Of a stretch of 15,693 nucleotides of DNA, positions 14,614-15,693 are shown piece by piece. The notes under the pieces were generated by a model. The model worked only from the letters and a program-made list of their open reading frames with translations, was not told where the DNA came from and did not search any database. The first letter of the stretch is position 1; each line of letters opens with the position of its first letter. Source of the DNA: PALSA-607 sp036509315 (GTDB taxonomy: Bacteria > Actinomycetota > Actinomycetes > Acidothermales > Acidothermaceae); the NCBI GenBank assembly GCA_036509315.1, contig DATCFU010000024.1:1-15693 (forward strand), read 5' to 3'. Position numbers and translations under genes: made by a program.

Positions 14614-15693
14614 GGCGGATCTATCGAAAGACCATTGAACACGGCAGCATCGGCTGCGGGCGAAGTGGTGTCATCTGCTCCAGCCGCGACCAGACGCCGA
14701 TACAAGACGTTCTGGCTGAGTAGATCGTGGTGGCTACCGATAGCGTCCACCTGACCGCCGCGGAGGAAATAGACAGTATCGGCCTGCGCGAGAAGTAGTG
14801 CTGATGTGGTGCTGACGACCGTGGTTCGACCGGTGCGGGCGACGCGCAGACGATCGGCCACGATGGCCTCGGTATGGGCGTCCAGAGCAGACGTCGGGTC
14901 GATGGCCATCAGCACCTCAGGATCGGCCAACAGTGCCCGGGCAAGTCGGATGCGCTGTCGTTGTCCGCTGGAGATGTTGCGACCGCGAGGCGCGATCTTC
15001 GAGTCGAGACCGTTCTGCAAACCGGGCACAATTTCTTCCGCCGCGGCGGCGTGTAGAGCACGGCCAATGGCTTCGTCGTCTTGACGACTGTGGCCCAAAA
15101 CGACATCGCGAAGCGTGCCGTCGAACAGTTCCGCGTCGTTGTCGGCCAGCAGGATCCGTTGACGGACGGCGGTGAGCGTGACCGCGTCAAGGCGTGTGTC
15201 GCCCCAGATCACGTCGGAGTCGACGAAGCGGGCTAGGCGTTCAATCACCGCGCTGGAGTCGACTGGATGGTCGCTGACAATGGCCGTCCATCGGCCCGGC
15301 GCCACCCGAACTTCTGAGTCCGGGTCATACAGCACCGCAACGCCCGCAGGAGCCTCGTCGGCTCCGTCAGCAGTGAGCACCGGCTCCTGGCTGAGAAAAT
15401 TAACGATCCGACGGGCAGCGACGAGACCGGCGCTGACCTGGTAGGCACCTTCGAGGAAAGACGACACCGGCACCACCAAGACCGCGACGTAGCCATAGAC
15501 CGCGACCAACTCACCGACCGTGATCGTTCCCTGACTGGCCATCCGAGCCGCGAGCCACGTCACGGCGGCGAGGAAGACCGCTGGCAGTCCGACGCCGAGC
15601 GCATCAACCCAGCTGGTCACCGCCCCCACCCGGTACCCCTGATCGCGCAACTTCGCTGAGTCGCTTCGATACCGCTGCGCATACAGACTCTTG
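14610..15693 (-). CDS. ABC exporter half-transporter with degenerate Walker site and intact signature (5' end outside window)
   Basis: The frame is open from the right edge (15692) to a TGA at 14610. It covers the last membrane helices of an exporter domain and a whole NBD, about 360 residues. The Walker A position reads WTAIVSDHPVDSSAV, with no GKT/S. Walker B is VLMAIDPTSALD, with Pro for the catalytic Glu, and the switch region VVSTTSALLL has no His. In contrast the signature ISSGQRQR is sound. Such NBDs cannot hydrolyse ATP alone but supply the signature to the partner's Walker site. The downstream partner starts within its stop codon. The N-terminal 200 or so residues lie outside the window. 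Cargo is unknown; the family includes drug, lipid and peptide exporters. Confidence 0.9.
   Translation of the reverse strand, partial: KSLYAQRYRSDSAKLRDQGYRVGAVTSWVDALGVGLPAVFLAAVTWLAARMASQGTITVGELVAVYGYVAVLVVPVSSFLEGAYQVSAGLVAARRIVNFLSQEPVLTADGADEAPAGVAVLYDPDSEVRVAPGRWTAIVSDHPVDSSAVIERLARFVDSDVIWGDTRLDAVTLTAVRQRILLADNDAELFDGTLRDVVLGHSRQDDEAIGRALHAAAAEEIVPGLQNGLDSKIAPRGRNISSGQRQRIRLARALLADPEVLMAIDPTSALDAHTEAIVADRLRVARTGRTTVVSTTSALLLAQADTVYFLRGGQVDAIGSHHDLLSQNVLYRRLVAAGADDTTSPAADAAVFNGLSIDPP

Overview
The window is GC-rich bacterial DNA, most probably from an actinomycete. The evidence is the codon use, frequent GTG starts, and protein styles such as a heterodimeric ABC exporter with one degenerate NBD and a DeoR/GntR-governed sugar locus. 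No rRNA, tRNA, CRISPR array or intact mobile element was seen. I cannot assign a genus.

Region 1 (1-6654) is an intact sugar-acid catabolic locus built around a divergent promoter region (about 1467-1676). On the minus strand a fuconate-dehydratase-type enolase-superfamily enzyme is followed 15 nt later by the start of a GntR-family regulator that leaves the window. On the plus strand runs a tight six-gene operon: L-rhamnose/L-fucose-type mutarotase, zinc MDR dehydrogenase, KduD-like SDR, KDPG aldolase, KDG-type PfkB kinase, and an L-fucose/L-galactose dehydrogenase-type aldo-keto reductase. Read as a pathway, sugar is oxidised at C1 (AKR), dehydrated (FucD) to a 2-keto-3-deoxy acid, possibly epimerised at C5 by an oxidise/reduce pair (MDR plus KduD-like SDR), then phosphorylated (KdgK) and cleaved (Eda) to pyruvate and glyceraldehyde-3-phosphate. 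This gene set fits L-galactose better than L-fucose, because a 6-deoxy acid has no C6 hydroxyl to phosphorylate. A lactonase is not present in the window.

Region 2 (6653-10201, minus strand) is a second sugar module that looks damaged. It has a MalF-type ABC permease lacking its N-terminal two thirds, an intact MalG-type permease, a GH42M/GHL6-like glycosidase (possibly a GH151-type alpha-L-fucosidase) with a single frameshift near 7556, a DeoR regulator reduced to its helix-turn-helix domain, and a decayed second copy of the glycosidase 3' end. No solute-binding protein gene is left.

Region 3 (about 10200-11320) is a debris field: a chemoreceptor signalling-tip fragment, a GIY-YIG protein that has lost its start, and a frameshifted N-terminal MFS transporter remnant.

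Region 4 (11322-15693) holds a SAM methyltransferase (plus strand, frameshifted near its 3' end), a convergent small P-loop kinase-like ATPase, and two overlapping genes for a strongly asymmetric heterodimeric ABC exporter. The upstream exporter gene runs off the right edge, and the other has a frameshift near its C terminus. Four otherwise well-conserved reading frames (7556, 11010, 12005, 12933) are broken by what look like 1-nt shifts. Either this stretch is decaying or the assembly carries indel errors. Regions 1 and 2 look like parts of one system for taking up and degrading a fucosylated or L-galactose-containing glycan.
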